From assembly GCF_021462225.1 (NCBI RefSeq), contig NC_061811.1, positions 4,857,163 to 4,921,162 of the forward strand: a stretch of DNA of 64,000 nucleotides. The letters run 5' to 3'. The notes beneath the pieces are model-generated. The model was not told the DNA's origin. It saw only the letters and a program-made list of their open reading frames with translations, and did not search any database. Below, piece by piece: positions 12,171 through 27,801 of this stretch. The DNA comes from Girardinichthys multiradiatus (lineage: Eukaryota; Chordata; Actinopteri; Cyprinodontiformes; Goodeidae). The translations under genes were made by a program, and so were the position numbers. Every line of letters begins with the position of its first letter. Position 1 is the first letter of the stretch.

Positions 12171-12297
12171 ATTTGCATAGAATTAATGAACCATGCATAT
12201 GCAAATGAGCATCTTAAACAATGTTGATTAGTGTCTATGCATTCACAGGCCAACACTCACACTTGTCTGACATGCCACTTATGCACATAATTTGCAT
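12171..12297. promoter_or_regulatory. Cluster of three POU octamer motifs
   Basis: Perfect octamers occur at 12171-12178 (ATTTGCAT), 12199-12206 (ATGCAAAT) and 12290-12297 (ATTTGCAT). The middle one overlaps an ATGCATATGCAAAT context favoured by POU dimers. Three perfect sites in 127 bp are unlikely by chance, which suggests an enhancer bound by POU-family factors. Function is inferred. Confidence 0.35.
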
Positions 12298-12689
12298 CAC
12301 AGTAAAGGGCAGCTTGTTGTGTCTCTAATGTTGCCTCATGATGGCTGATGGCAGTGGTGAAAAGTGCTTATTTTTCCTCTTGGTTGTTTTACAGGGATCT
12401 GTAATCTTTCCCATGAGTTGTGGCTGTGCATCTTATATAACGTCAACATAATAAGCTGTGTGGTGCATCAAAATTTGCTTTTGTTCATTTAAAACAAAAA
12501 AAACAGCAAAATCTGAGCAGTCTCACACAAGTTTTAAACACTTTTCTTTGTTCAGTGGCTTTAGTCCTGTATATAAGACATAAGTCAACATTTTCATACC
12601 AATGGAAGATGAATAAGAATAGAGATCTTTAGAGTCCTACAGAGGCCTTTCAGAACAGTTCTCTTATGACCATTTTTCATTGGCTTGTT

Positions 12690-12830
12690 TTAGCCGGCGC
12701 GGCTCCACTCCACTCGGTTTCACTGTACTCAGTACAGTACCAGTTGCTTTTCCACTCCCCCACTGACAGCTAAAGTTCTGCCGGCTGAAGCCCCGCCTCC
12801 AGCCATCAGTCTAGTGTGCTATGCTGCTAT
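12690..12830. repeat. Possible DNA-transposon (MITE) end
   Basis: A GC-rich block with repeated GGCTCCACTCC/ACTCGG words and an AGTACAGTACCAG core resembles terminal regions of short hAT- or Harbinger-type elements common in fish. No matching inverted end or target duplication was found, so this is a weak call. Confidence 0.3.
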
Positions 12831-14283
12831 TGCTATTATTAAATACTAAGAATGTTTGTATTATTGTATGTCATCACCTTCCTAAATTAATGGCCTAAGT
12901 CATTTTTTCAAGCTTTTCAGGAAACACCAAAAACTTCACAAAATATATATAATATTTATTAACAATTTCACTCAAATAGGTAATAACAACAGTGTTGACA
13001 TACCCCTTTTTTATGGTTCTTTTATTGAGCACATATGTTTCTCAATTAGATCATATAATGTGAAAAATTAAAAGAAAAACAGTTGATGAAGTAATCTTTA
13101 AAAAGAAAGAAAAGAGTTGACAAAAAAACAAATACTTGTTATGGCCACAGGTTCTGGAGCTTTTCCAGTCTTTGCTAAATGCTAGCTTCATGAATGTAGC
13201 TACTTTATGGATAGAAATGCTGACTGAAAGACAGAATTAAAATACTAAATATCGATGTAATATTCAATGCCTAGCTTATATTGTGGTAATCCTTATCACT
13301 CACCAATAGGGGATGAGCCCTGAATTATATAAATAGCTTCAGTGCTGAGTAGATTTAGGCTTTTCCTGAAGCTGTGGCCATTTTGAAAAGCCTGTAAAAC
13401 TGTCACACTCTTGACATAGGCCATGGAATTGCATGACTTCCTCAATTGAAGATTTAGACAATTTTACAATAGGTGGCTAGCATCATGAGGAGATGATATA
13501 GGCAAAAAAAAAACAAAAAACAATGTTGACAAAACAATTATCCGGAACTCAGCCCAGCCGGAATTTAAGACTCAGGGGTTCTAATATGAAGGGGTGGGGG
13601 GGCAGGAGAAGAGAAAAGGAGAGGAAAGATGCTTCTGTCTGGACTGGTGAAGCTCCAAAGTTTGACTGAAAAAGTTAACATTTTGGGCTTTATGACAAAG
13701 TTTTTGTCTTATCCATGGCAAAAACAAAGATAAGAATGTTAAAGCACAAAACAGCAGACTTTGGACCGCAGTGAAGTTAGTTTTAGGTTGGATATTAGAT
13801 ATTCGTGCTCTGCAGATTCAGCGGTCTTGTCTTTCTGTTTGATCTGATGCAGGCAGTCTGATTATGGGTAGCTGCTCTCTGCTTGCTTACTTAAGGGCCG
13901 TCAATACATTTCCGAACCAAACACGCTGTTTCATAGTGGTATTGTTTTGTGTATTTTGAAGGAAATGTTTGGGCGTCTGAACAGCTGATTTTATGTGTGA
14001 TCAGCTGATTTCGGATGCTATTAAATATAGCACCTTGTCTGCATGTAATTCAGAAATCTGATTTGTTTTTGTTTTTCTTTTCTTTCAGCCTTCAGGCATG
14101 GTTTATGATTTGTAAATAGTAAAATTATATTTTAGTTGGACCTAATCTGGATCCAGACTGGTTGGAGTCTCATGAACTATTCCCTGCACTACCTCATAGA
14201 AAACTTTCTCATCTCTCCTGGTCCTCTGGCCAATCAGTGAACAGCAGTCTGTTCACGTCACATGTAGTCTTTTTTTCCCCTGA

Positions 14284-15245
14284 GTAACTAAGTTAGTAAG
14301 TAAACGTTATTTCTATAGCGCTTTTCACAGACTCAGAGTCACAAAGTGCTTCATAGTTATCAAATCATACAATATAAAACATTAAAATGGAACAATACAA
14401 GGTGGCAACATTGGGTCAGTTAGGGTTTTAAGGAGCTTTTTGAACACATCTACTGAGTCCAGAGAGTGCACCTCGAGAGAAAGTTCAGTCCAGAGTTGAG
14501 GAGCAGTTGCTTTAAAAGAACGATCACCCCTTGTTTTAAAAAAGGTTCATGGAACCATTAACAGGTTCTTTCCAGATGACCTCAGATGACCTCAGACTAC
14601 GAGTCAAGCTGTAAGGCTTAATTAGGTCACAAATGCAGGGAGGAGCCTGTCCATGTAGGGCTTGAAAAGTTAGCACTAAAATTTTAAACTGAATACAATA
14701 CCTAACAGGGAGCCAATGGAGAGATTTTAACACAGGTGTGATGTGAGCCCTCCTGTTGGTTCTGGTCAAAAGTCATGCAGCTGAATTTTGAACTAACTGC
14801 AGACGAGCCACCTCTTTCTTGTTAAGACAGGAAAATAGACAGTTTCAATAGTCCAACCGTGAGGATACAAATGCATGAGTTATCATTTCAAGCTCATCTC
14901 TGGACTCCACGGATCTTAACTTGGTGATGTTACGCAGATGAAAGAAGCAGTTCTTAACCAGCTGCTTAACATGGTGATCCAGCGAGATGGCCTCATCAAC
15001 AATAACCCCAAGATTCCTACATTTTTTTTCAATCAAGAGGCTCAGATCACCTAAGTGCTCTTTAGTGGAAGGGATACCACTATTAGGGGCTATGATAAGG
15101 GTCTCACTTTTCTCTGAGTTCAGTTGTAGACTATTATTGCCTAACCACTGCTTTACTTGGCAGTTGATAAGGGAGCTTAGCTTGTGAGCCTCAGACAACT
15201 TGAATGAACAGTACAATTGGAGCTTATCCGCAAACAAATGGTATG
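14284..15245 (-). mobile_element. L2-like LINE, 5'-truncated copy
   Basis: Minus-strand non-LTR retrotransposon remnant: reverse-transcriptase C-terminal half (about 14395-15245) followed by a 3' untranslated region ending near 14290 with a TTTCTATAGCGCTTTT motif. It is 5' truncated in the manner usual for LINEs. The 3' motif is shared in spirit with the TATATAGCGCC motif of the repeat at 28957. Confidence 0.8.
14395..15245 (-). pseudogene. LINE reverse transcriptase, C-terminal part
   Basis: The deduced protein begins at the RT active-site loop, which reads FADK instead of the canonical [FY]ADD, so the second catalytic aspartate is lost. Downstream blocks are typical of L2-clade ORF2: NLGVIVDEAISLDHHVK, FVSSRLDY, HITPVLKSLHWLPV and LVLTFQALHGQAPP, then a carboxy end that includes KTRGDRSFKATAPQLW. 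In-frame stops occur near 14845 and 14774, and there is a frame change near 14535. Non-functional. It would have copied its RNA into DNA at a nicked genomic target. Confidence 0.82.
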
Positions 15246-16834
15246 AAACCTAGCTGAACAGTTGAATTATCTGACCAAGAGGAAGAACAACAAAAACAGG
15301 AGGGATCCAAGGACAGAACCGTGAGACATGCCACACAGTATTTTGCCAGGCTCTGACAAGATGTGGTTAGCCGACACACTGAAGCTCATGATAGTTAAAT
15401 ATGACAAACAACTGAAGTACTGCTCCTGACATTTCAATCAGATTCCACAACCTTCCCTGACCCTCAAGTGTCAGACACATTCTTACACTGTTGTGTTTCT
15501 ATCTAATACCATAAAGGTTTTCAGTGTCTTAGAAAAGATCACAGATTGTTTTAGATGCAGACTCATTTTTACTAACATGCGTTTCTGTTTCTGTTTCTGG
15601 AAGATGAAATAAACCAAATGATTTATCACAAATCAAGTCTATAATAAGTCTTTGATCAGAAAGTGCAGGTTTAGGTATTTAATAAATAACTTTTAGAGTT
15701 TTTTTTAATGATTTTAGTTTTTTATTTATGTAATGTGGGCAATGGGCTACTAAACATTGCTTTAATGGGCTAGCTGGTGGGTAACAGTTCAGAAGCCAAG
15801 GAGAAGTGTGTTAAACTACAACCCTGGTGTTTCCTCGTCTGGACCCTGGATTGTTACCATTTTGGATGACTAGTAAAATCACGACATTCCTCTAAAGAGG
15901 AGCTGCTTCATCAACATTGTAATGGATGCTGTCTCTCCATATCAGACCATGTTTTTCATAAAAATGTTAATCCCATATCATGTTGTATTACTTTGCCACA
16001 AAACACCTTTTTGGACATTAAGCTAAATGGCCAATTTTACTTATCACTGTTACTGTTAATATGAATCTATAAAATCAAAAGCAGTTTTATAATGAATGGG
16101 ATCACAAGGTTTTTATGCAACCTCTATGTTTATTTGTGCTGGCCTTAATCAAAAACTGTATCAGAATCAATATACTCGTTAATTTTTTCTTCTGTATTTT
16201 ATTTGATGTCTGTAGCCTGACACAAAATTGTAGTGAATGCTCAGGGGATGTTTACCCCATTTAGATTTCATAGAACTTGGTGTCTCCATTGATTAATGTG
16301 TGCCTAACCTACGTTTTCATCAGTGGAGGCGGAGTTGGTGTGTGTCTGTGTGTGTTTGTGTGTGCTTGTGTCAGAACAGAGACTGGTTGGGGGTGATATT
16401 TTAGGTTCGAGTGATTGAAACCTTCATACCTGCATGTGGAGGTAATGACCCTGAATACGAGCAGTGACAAGCCTGAAATTTCATGCATTGAAAGAGCATC
16501 AGGGCATGCATAAAGCTGGCTCAGTCATTTGCTATCATTAATCTTTACTTTTATGGCAGCAAATATGTTATCAGAAGGTGTGTCCTGAGGATGTTACTTC
16601 AGATGGTCTGCCTTCATTGACCAATTGATTGGATAAGTTGGAAAAATAGAAGGTAAAAGGCCAAAGTGATCAGAATCTTGTCTCTGGTTGTTTCTCAAGA
16701 TGACCATAAACAAAGTTCTAGCTCATTCTCATTGAAAGAATTTGGGACATATCAAAGCATTTGTGCATGTCATACCCAAGCAACCACTGCCCTAGTCCCA
16801 GTTGCTAGTCACAGCTGTTAAATTAAGTGACACA
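15246..16834. other. Non-coding, no gene recognised
   Basis: Mostly unique DNA. There is a short TG-rich patch at about 16338-16370. No coding or transposon signature was recognised. Confidence 0.45.
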
Positions 16835-17072
16835 TATAGACAGAAAGTGATACATTTCAAACCTTTATTTTCATTTGAGATTAAAAAAAAACACTCTACC
16901 ATTAAGGATCAATAGGAATGTTTTCAATAAAGAAGTGTGGGCCTACTGAAAAGTGTGTCTATGTCCAAGTATTGAGATCTGCATTCAGTACTTGGTTGGG
17001 TCTCCTTTTGCATGAATTGCTGCATCAATGATTTTCAATGATTTTCTAACTTATAGAGATGCACCTGTATGC
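16835..17072 (-). mobile_element. Tc1 remnant, internally deleted
   Basis: The right end carries the terminal repeat ...GAGATGCACCTGTA typical of a fish Tc1 family. The left part has the subterminal tract with CATTTCAAACCTTTATTT and then the transposase C-terminal region (minus strand: a block equivalent to ...TTGGTTGGGTCTCCTTTTG). The transposase body is absent, and the left terminal repeat was not found. Short non-autonomous relic. Confidence 0.65.
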
Positions 17073-20524
<3,452 letters not shown>

Positions 20525-21075
20525 AGTAGACATCTTGATGGTCCCCAAGACTTTTGGGAAAATGCTGTGGATTGAGAAGAGAAAAGCTGAACTTGTTGGA
20601 AGGTTTGGGTCCCATTTCATTTCACGTAAGAATAACACAGCATTTTCTGAAAAGGAACATCATACCAGCAGTAAAATATGGTGGTTGTAGTGTGATGGTC
20701 TGGGGCTGTTTTGCCTCCTCAGGATCTGAAAATCCTGCTGTGATAAATGTGACCATGGATTCTGCTGTCTACCAAAACTTCCTGAAGAAGAATGTCTGGT
20801 CATCTGCTTGTGACCTCAAGCTGAAGCGCACTTGGGTTCTGCAGCAGGACAGTGATCCAAAACTCAACAGCAAGTTAATCTCTAAATAGCTTAAAAAACA
20901 CAAAACGAAGACTTCAGAGTGGCCTAATCAAAGTACTGAGCTTAATCTGATTTAGATGCTGTGGCATGACCTCAGAAAGATGGGTTATACATTAAAACCC
21001 TCGAATACGACTGAATTGCAACAATTCTGCAAAGATGTTAAGTGATGACAAATGGTGTCATTGAACTAACCTTTT
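20525..21075 (+). pseudogene. Tc1 transposase relic, catalytic half
   Basis: Plus-strand decayed transposase. Recognisable blocks are PKTFGKMLWIEKRKAELVG, VKYGGCSVMVWGCFASSGSE, LKRTWVLQQDSDPKLNSKLI and a late LQQFCKDV. The second catalytic aspartate region (QQDSDPK) survives. The first (SDE) reads IEK, and the third (NPIE) is replaced after a stop near 20887. Terminal inverted repeats were not identified with confidence. The same or a close family recurs at 51778. Confidence 0.8.
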
Positions 21076-24000
21076 GACTGCTACATTAAATAGTACAGAT
21101 CACTAGTAAAACATGGGCTGATTGTGTGGAGAAAAGTGGGACTTCACTGCATGGCTCACTAAAGTGTTCTGGTGACACAGTTTGATGAAATGGGATGACT
21201 GACAGCCTTTGGCACCAGACAAGAACTCGAGTGTGTGGAACATCTAACATGCTAACAGGATTTTAAGTGTTTTGATTTACAGTTTGTGTCAAAACAAGTC
21301 ATTCACTAAAGTGGTGAATTGCAAGCAGAACACCTTAGAGAGTGTTTAAATGCCCCCATGGAGGGCTGGTTTGTGAGTTACTCCACCTACCACATTAAGG
21401 GAACAATTCTCCTGATTTCTTCCTCCTCACCATAAAAATATAATATATAATCATCATATAACACTTCAATTTATAAACCTAAATTCAAGCTGTAAGGTGT
21501 AATCTTCACTTTCATCCTGGGTGGCCAGTATATTATCCACTAGTGCCCAAGTTCAGCATTAGAAGCAACAGAATCCATCTTCAGGAACTTCCGGTTGTTG
21601 TTTTTTTTTTTTTTAACACATGTTTACATATTTCTCAATTTTGGACATAGAAATGTAGATAACCATCATCAGCCAGTGTGAACAAAAATACAAATTAAAA
21701 GGTGTAAAAGTGATATGTTCCTTTTAAATCCTATGTAGGATAGTTTTTATAGCCCCAAATGGCTTCAGGGCTTGTAGATTGATTGTTAAAAAGCGGTATA
21801 TATGCACAGATGTTCCAATCAGAAGACTGAAGGTTCTTCATGGCTGGCAGGGCCTGGGAATCTGAGAACATGCTATGTAAGCGCTATTACCAAAGCTATT
21901 AACCTCCACACTAGTATGCAAAGAAGTGTAAAATGAAACAGAATAAAAAAAACACACTTCTCATAAAAACATACACAAAATGCCCACAGCAAGCAATAGT
22001 GAGACAGCATGTGAAAACAGTGAGGTTAATGGAAAAGGATTCAAATGCAGGGGTTCATTGTGTATGCATGCCGGAATCAGTGGTGTGTGTTTAAAACAAA
22101 TGCATGCTCCTTCATTCTGTGTCAGAGTCCCTTGACCAACAAACAACAGTCTGATAACAGTTGCTAATGCATGTGTCTATGGATGTCTTCAACATTCTGC
22201 TACTAATCTGCCTACCTTGAACCTGCAGGGCTGCTTGAACTTTACAAGCATCTTTATATTTAGCCTCTGCTGCGTATTGTTTTCCATGACTGAACATCTG
22301 ATTTTCATTTTGTTTGATAATGAATCAGATATTTTCTGTGCCCCACTTTATACAAATTTGTTGTCAAAGAAGCAAAATGCTTTTAAAAAAGGACGTTATA
22401 AACTGAATTTGTTTATTTCGATCCAACCAGAGTTTGATCCATACTTTTTATGCTCAGTTTGGTTTTTAAAATCAGTGTTGATTTTGTCACACTTTGGTAA
22501 AGTCACACCAAGGTTTTCTAAAGATCTAACATGTTACAGTAACAAACTGAACATAAATAACTCGGAAACGTTTCAATTGAATGAAAAAGTGTCTCCAAAA
22601 CTTTGACTGGTGATGTACATCCCCTCTTGAATAGGATAGTAACCAGAATCCTGATCCCCCTCCTATCTTTGTGAAGGGTTAAATCACAAAGCTATTCATT
22701 GGACTTGTCTTTGCCCCTCCATCTCTAGAGTGCATGCCCATGACACACCTAAGGAATCAGAGGCAGCCTTAATCACAGAGTCCTGTAACCAGGGTCAAAG
22801 AGAAGATCCTCTGTCTAAGCTGGCAGGCCAAGGCAGGACACAGATACGACTCTGCAGAAAGCACTTGGTGTTTCCTAATGGGTAGATGCTCACAAGTTCA
22901 CAAACCATTGCAGTTTGTAGAAGCAAAGGAGCAAAGGGACAACACCCTCTATCCACCAACAGAGTTCCCAGAAAGATGGAGACAAATGTTGAGAGAAAGA
23001 GTTAATATCTGACATAGAAAAATAGAAGAACAATGTCGTGTTTGCTTGCAAAATTCTTAAGTGTGAATGCAGCTTGAGGGACATTGTGCAGAAGAGTAGG
23101 GTGGTTCTCTCATTGTACATTAGCAAAGACTAACGTCTTCCTGCTCCTCCCCTGAAGGATGCAGCAATGCACTTACAGTGTATGATGGAACACTAATTCA
23201 ATAATTAATGGTGATAACCATCATCAGCAGCCCAAATCGATTCTTATCTTTGCCTGTGTTGAGCAATGCTACATTTTTAATGTTCTTGTCATTTTGATTA
23301 AAACCATGTCATTGCCTTTGTTCTCACTCATGAGTCAGAGTTCCAAGAAAGGGCACACTTTTCTGTACAGTTATCTAACTTAAGGTACTGTTACTTTAAA
23401 TAAGGCTAAGTACTCAAGAGATGTAGTATACCATGTATACATGCATGGTGGAAAACTATTAATGAATTATGTTCCTTCATTAAATTCAAGTCATTTACAT
23501 GAAATATGAACTACAAAAAGAATGGGATAGAGCATCTTACATCTGATCCCTCACAATTCCTGATGTGCCCTGGCAGCTGGTATTTTGAACATTTTGCTCT
23601 GCATTTCCCATGTAAAAACATCAATGATGATGCTTGACTAAAAGGATGACAACGAGGGACAGAGACAGTTGTAAATTTCACATTCTACAACACTGGCAAC
23701 TTATTAATAGCTAACAGCTAAAAGATGTGAATTTCATAAGTCCATAAGTTCAAATCAGTTCATTTGCAAAGAACAAATTCTCAACAAATATTATGTTAGA
23801 TCATGTACAAAAAGCAGCAATGTCACACGAAAGTCCCAAGCAAATATTATTATTAGGTTTTTTGTATTTTCAATTTTATTTTGTGTAAAAGTGGTGCACA
23901 CATGGAAACACTGCTCTTGTAAAATTATTTTCTACGTCAGTCTGATGTTTTAATTTTGTGCTACAACCACTTTTTGAAGCTCCACACACTATCCAGTCCA

Positions 24001-24271
24001 TCTCTGCGTTAGATTGACAAACCGAACAGCACTAATCATATATTGATGCAAATGTCCCCTGATGTGAGCAACCTGTTGACCCTTTTGTGTGAAACTGCAG
24101 CTGTCATGGCTGCATGACTTACTTATGACCTTTCAATATTGGGCACAGATATGCCAGGAGTAAACAGAAAAGTATCCCCATACTGTTCTTCTCAAAACAA
24201 TCATGGTGGACAAACTCATGAGTAACAATAGTGTTAGCTACTATTTAATAATTGGACACTTTTTTCAGTTG
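21076..24271. other. Non-coding, no gene recognised
   Basis: About 3.2 kb without a supported gene. It contains a T-run at 21599-21614 and a probable Tc1 end near 22575-22616. The rest looks unique. Confidence 0.45.
22575..22616. mobile_element. Possible Tc1 terminal repeat relic
   Basis: The tract ATTGAATGAAAAAGTGTC followed by CAAAACTTTGACTGGTGATG resembles a fish Tc1 3' terminal inverted repeat. No body was identified to its left. Confidence 0.4.
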
Positions 24272-24830
24272 GAAAAAACCCTTCAGTCCTCAATGACTAT
24301 AGTAGACCTGTGGCCCTGACATCCCACATCATGAACGTCCTAGAAAGAGTCCTGTTGGCCCACCTGAGTAGTCAGCAGTACAGGAGCGCCACAGGGAACT
24401 GTACTCTCACCTGTACAGACTGTACAGAGCAAACTGTTCTTCGGGAAGCTTAGGACCTTCAGTGTTTGCAGCAAAATGCTGCATATCTTCTATAAGTCTG
24501 TTGTGGAGAGTGTGATCTCTTCTGCCATCATCTGCTGCGGTAGCAGCATCAGAGCCAGGGACTTAAAAAAGCTCAACAAGCTGATAAAAAAGGCTGGCTC
24601 TGTTCTGGGGACTCCTCTGTAACCTCTGGAGATCATTGTGGAAAGACGGATTCTTCATAAAATGAAGAACATTATGGAAAACCCTGAGCATCCTCTTCAT
24701 GTTCTCCTTCAACAACATAGTGTCTTCAGTCAGAGGCATCTTCAGATCTGCTGTAAGACAGACCTTTACAGGAGATCCTTCCTGCCCAAAGCAATCAGCA
24801 TCTACAACGATGAAAAGTGTTTTACCAAAC
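24272..24830 (+). pseudogene. Rex1-like LINE reverse transcriptase relic
   Basis: Two separated parts of a non-LTR reverse transcriptase are joined by an internal deletion. The first encodes the finger motif LNDYSRPVALTSHIMNVLER (24278 onward). The second encodes the C-terminal region including LRTFSVCSKMLHIFYKSVVE, RARDLKKLNKLIKKAGSVLG and RRSFLPKAISIYN. The palm domain with the catalytic YADD is missing. A frame change precedes the second part, and TAA at 24620-24622 interrupts it. The blocks fit Rex1/Babar-type fish LINEs. Dead copy. Confidence 0.78.
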
Positions 24831-26262
24831 AATTCAAATACTAAAAGCATTAAAAATACATTTCCAACGCCTAATTTCACCAAAATATAATGTTTAAAAA
24901 TAAATAATAGATGTCGAGAATAATTCTAATCAACAAGGGCTGAAACAAAGAAGCAAGTTTGATCTTTATATGTTGGTTATAGTAAACACTGAGATGGACT
25001 TGCATAAACAAATAGCACCTTATTATTTTCCATCAAACAGTCTATGCCAGCTCTATCTCATCAGCGTGCCACCACTCCAAGGAGCAACCCCCAGCAATAC
25101 TTTCTGAAACTGCTCTGTTCAGAAACAGGTCCAGTAGGTCAATCGTATGTAAGTCCGAAAATGTCTTAGAATGAAGCAGTCTAATGTTATAATCTTCACA
25201 AACAGTAAAAACTACAATTTTCCTTTTTGCACATGGTTTATAGTTCAAACTACTGCTACTGCAGCATCGGCTTTTATAAGCCATCCATATTCAAACCTGA
25301 ATTTCTCTACAAGTTGCCAAGTTATATGATGGTGTGCCAGCTCCTGGATTATATTCCCTGACTCAATTTTTACCCCATTTCATATTCATAAACTCTCCAC
25401 ATGTCATTTTTGCACTCTTGTGTGAGATTCTGTGACAATGCAGCGCTCCTGTTTAGAGTGCCTTTTCATCCAAGCTCTAATTCCTAGCCTGAAATGATGG
25501 TTGAGTTAAATGTTCTGTTCCTAATGCACTGAAATAATGTTAAATTACAGATGGCTGGTTTTATTTGTGTGAATACATTTGTGAGCTTAATGGTTTGTAA
25601 AACATGTTTTTGTGAATATTTTGCAAACAGGAAGGGTTGCTTAAATATGTGTAAATTGCAAAATGCATTCACTAATAAATTAGGCAGCACTTAAACTACA
25701 AACAGTTACAAAAACTGGATATTTTACCTCTGTGAGTTGGGAAGTAATTCTGTTATCAGAAACCACTGAAGCTTTTTTTCTTCAGCAACAGATCTCACTT
25801 TGTTTCATACTCGAGCAAACATGAACTATGATCCAACTGCAATCACCTGCATCAATAAATACATATTTTCTATATAGGATAATGAGAGCAAATGTGTATC
25901 AAATCTGATCGCTGTGTCTGAAATTATATCTAGTCAAAGCAGATGGTAAAACACTGCCCACAATTAGACTGCACATGGTCAAGATCGGTCCATTTCTGGA
26001 AAATAAATCTGACATATTTTCCTGTTATCTGCCAGAATCTGACATTAATCTGGCAATGGAATAAAGCTCTTGGCTCAGCCCAGAGTGTCCGTGGTGGGGT
26101 GAGCTTCCTGTCGTTTTAGAAGGAACTCCATCAGAAACATCTTTCTTTACAAACAGATTGGGAGCTGCAGTGAGATACAAATTGTGTTTTGAAAACAATA
26201 CTTTCACTTTGCTGATGAACAGTCTGACGGATTTGTTACATTAAACTATTTTACTGCACATA
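24831..26262. other. Non-coding, no gene recognised
   Basis: AT-rich unique DNA; short frames only, none with family features. Confidence 0.45.
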
Positions 26263-26924
26263 CACTGGTTATAGAAGTTTACATACCCGTTATAATAATG
26301 CCAGTTTGTAGTAATAAAAAAAAAAAAAACATAAATGATTTCAAAGCCCTTTTCCATCTTTGATGTGAAACATATCCTTTATTACACACATAATAACCTT
26401 AACCTAAAACTTAACCTAAAACTTTGCTTAACCATCTTTGAATTGAATTACAGCATTCAGATGTGTTTGATGCACACCAGAACTTTAAGAGAATCTGATT
26501 AACTACAAATAACGTTTGCAGAGAGGTTACAAAGGATCAAAATGATCAAAATATATCAATCAGCATAAAAATAAAAAATATCATTTTATACATACCATGA
26601 CACAGTGAAGACAGATAAATATTTGGGAAAGTAATAGTGACATTACTGAAACAGAACCAGTGCAGAACGTATAAAAACACAAACCAGAAACTGGTCAGAG
26701 AAGTTGCAGAGTATGACAGTAACACTGAAGGAGCTGCAGGAATTTCTGCCTGTTGTGCTCTGTGTGGTGACAGCCTCCTGTGTTCTCCATAAGTCTGGAA
26801 TAAGAACAAAAAAGAAATACATTATTGTTTTCTTTAAAAAAAAAAAAACAGCACAACCATAGCAATGGTGAAGCCTGGTGGTGGCAACTTAATGCTCTGG
26901 GTTTATGTTTCTTCACATGGAACT

Positions 26925-27632
26925 CGCTTCCGCTTATCCGGGACCGGGTCGCGTGGGCAGCAGACTCAGCAGAGACACCCAGACGTCCCTTTCCCCAGAC
27001 ACCTCCTCCCAATCCTCCGGGTGGAGCCCAAGGCGTTCCCAGGCCAGCCGAGAGACATAGTCTCCTGGGCCGTCCCCTGGGCCTCCTCCTGGTGGGACGT
27101 GACTGGAACACCTCCGAAGGAAGGCGTCCAGGAGGCATCCGGTATAGATGCCCGAGCCACCTCAACTGGCTCCTCTCGATGTGGAGGAGCAGCGGCTCTA
27201 CTCCGACCCCTCCCGGCCACCCTATGGAGGAAGCTCATTTCCGCAGCTTGTATCCGAGATCTCACTCTTTCGGTCATGACCCACAGTTCATGGCCATAGG
27301 TGAGGGTAGGAACGTAGACCGACCGGTAAATTGAGAGCTTTGCTTTTCAGCTCAGTTCTCTCTTCACCACAACGGACCGGCACAGGGCCCCCATTACTGC
27401 GGCAGCCGCACCGATCCGTCTGTCGATCTCCCGCTCCATTTTTTCCCCACTCGTGAACAAGACCCCGAGATACTTAAACTCCTCCACTTGAGGCAGGAAC
27501 TCCCCTCCAACCTGAAGAGGACAAGCCACCTTTTCCGGTCGAGTACCATGGCCTCGGACTTGGAGGAGCTGATCTTCATCCCAGCCGCTTCACACTCGGC
27601 TGCGAACCGCCCCAGCGCATGCTGTAGGTCTT
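26925..27632 (-). pseudogene. RTE/Rex3-like LINE fragment, inserted in Tc1
   Basis: GC-rich minus-strand reverse-transcriptase C-terminus of a non-LTR retrotransposon. Deduced blocks in order: DLQHALGRFAAECEAAGMK, KSEAMVLDRKR, EEFKYLGVLFTSGEKMERE, RIQAAEMSFLHRVAGR and MRWLGHLYRMPPGRLPSEVF, then a 3' tail with CCGGATAAGCGGAAG. They lie in three frames, so several frameshifts have accumulated. The 5' end is truncated at 27632, as is usual for LINEs. It belongs to the RTE/Rex3-like group by motif recognition. Its GC content contrasts sharply with the flanks. Confidence 0.8.
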
Positions 27633-27752
27633 GGCTTTTTGAAACTAGACTTTTTGTCATAAATCAACTAAAGAACTACTTCAGCTGATTTTACTTGTGT
27701 TATCAAGAAGTGTCCTCACAATCTGACATATATGGAGAATTTTTGCAAAGTA

Positions 27753-27801
27753 CACATCCAGACTTGCTAAGATTGGGCCAATCTTAGCAAGTCTGGATGT
27801 G
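27753..27801. repeat. Perfect 49-bp palindrome (24-bp arms)
   Basis: Arms 27753-27776 and 27778-27801 are exact reverse complements around a single G (27777). The right arm matches the expected Tc1 transposase C-terminal sequence; the left arm is an inverted copy of it that replaces a few expected bases. Confidence 0.95.

Larger units (their letters stand above)
11433..14283. other. Non-coding, with octamer cluster and MITE-like block
   Basis: No gene was recognised. The region holds three octamer motifs (12171-12297) and a GC-rich block at about 12690-12830 like a DNA-transposon end. The remainder is AT-rich unique DNA with short homopolymers (for example about 13507-13520). Confidence 0.45.
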
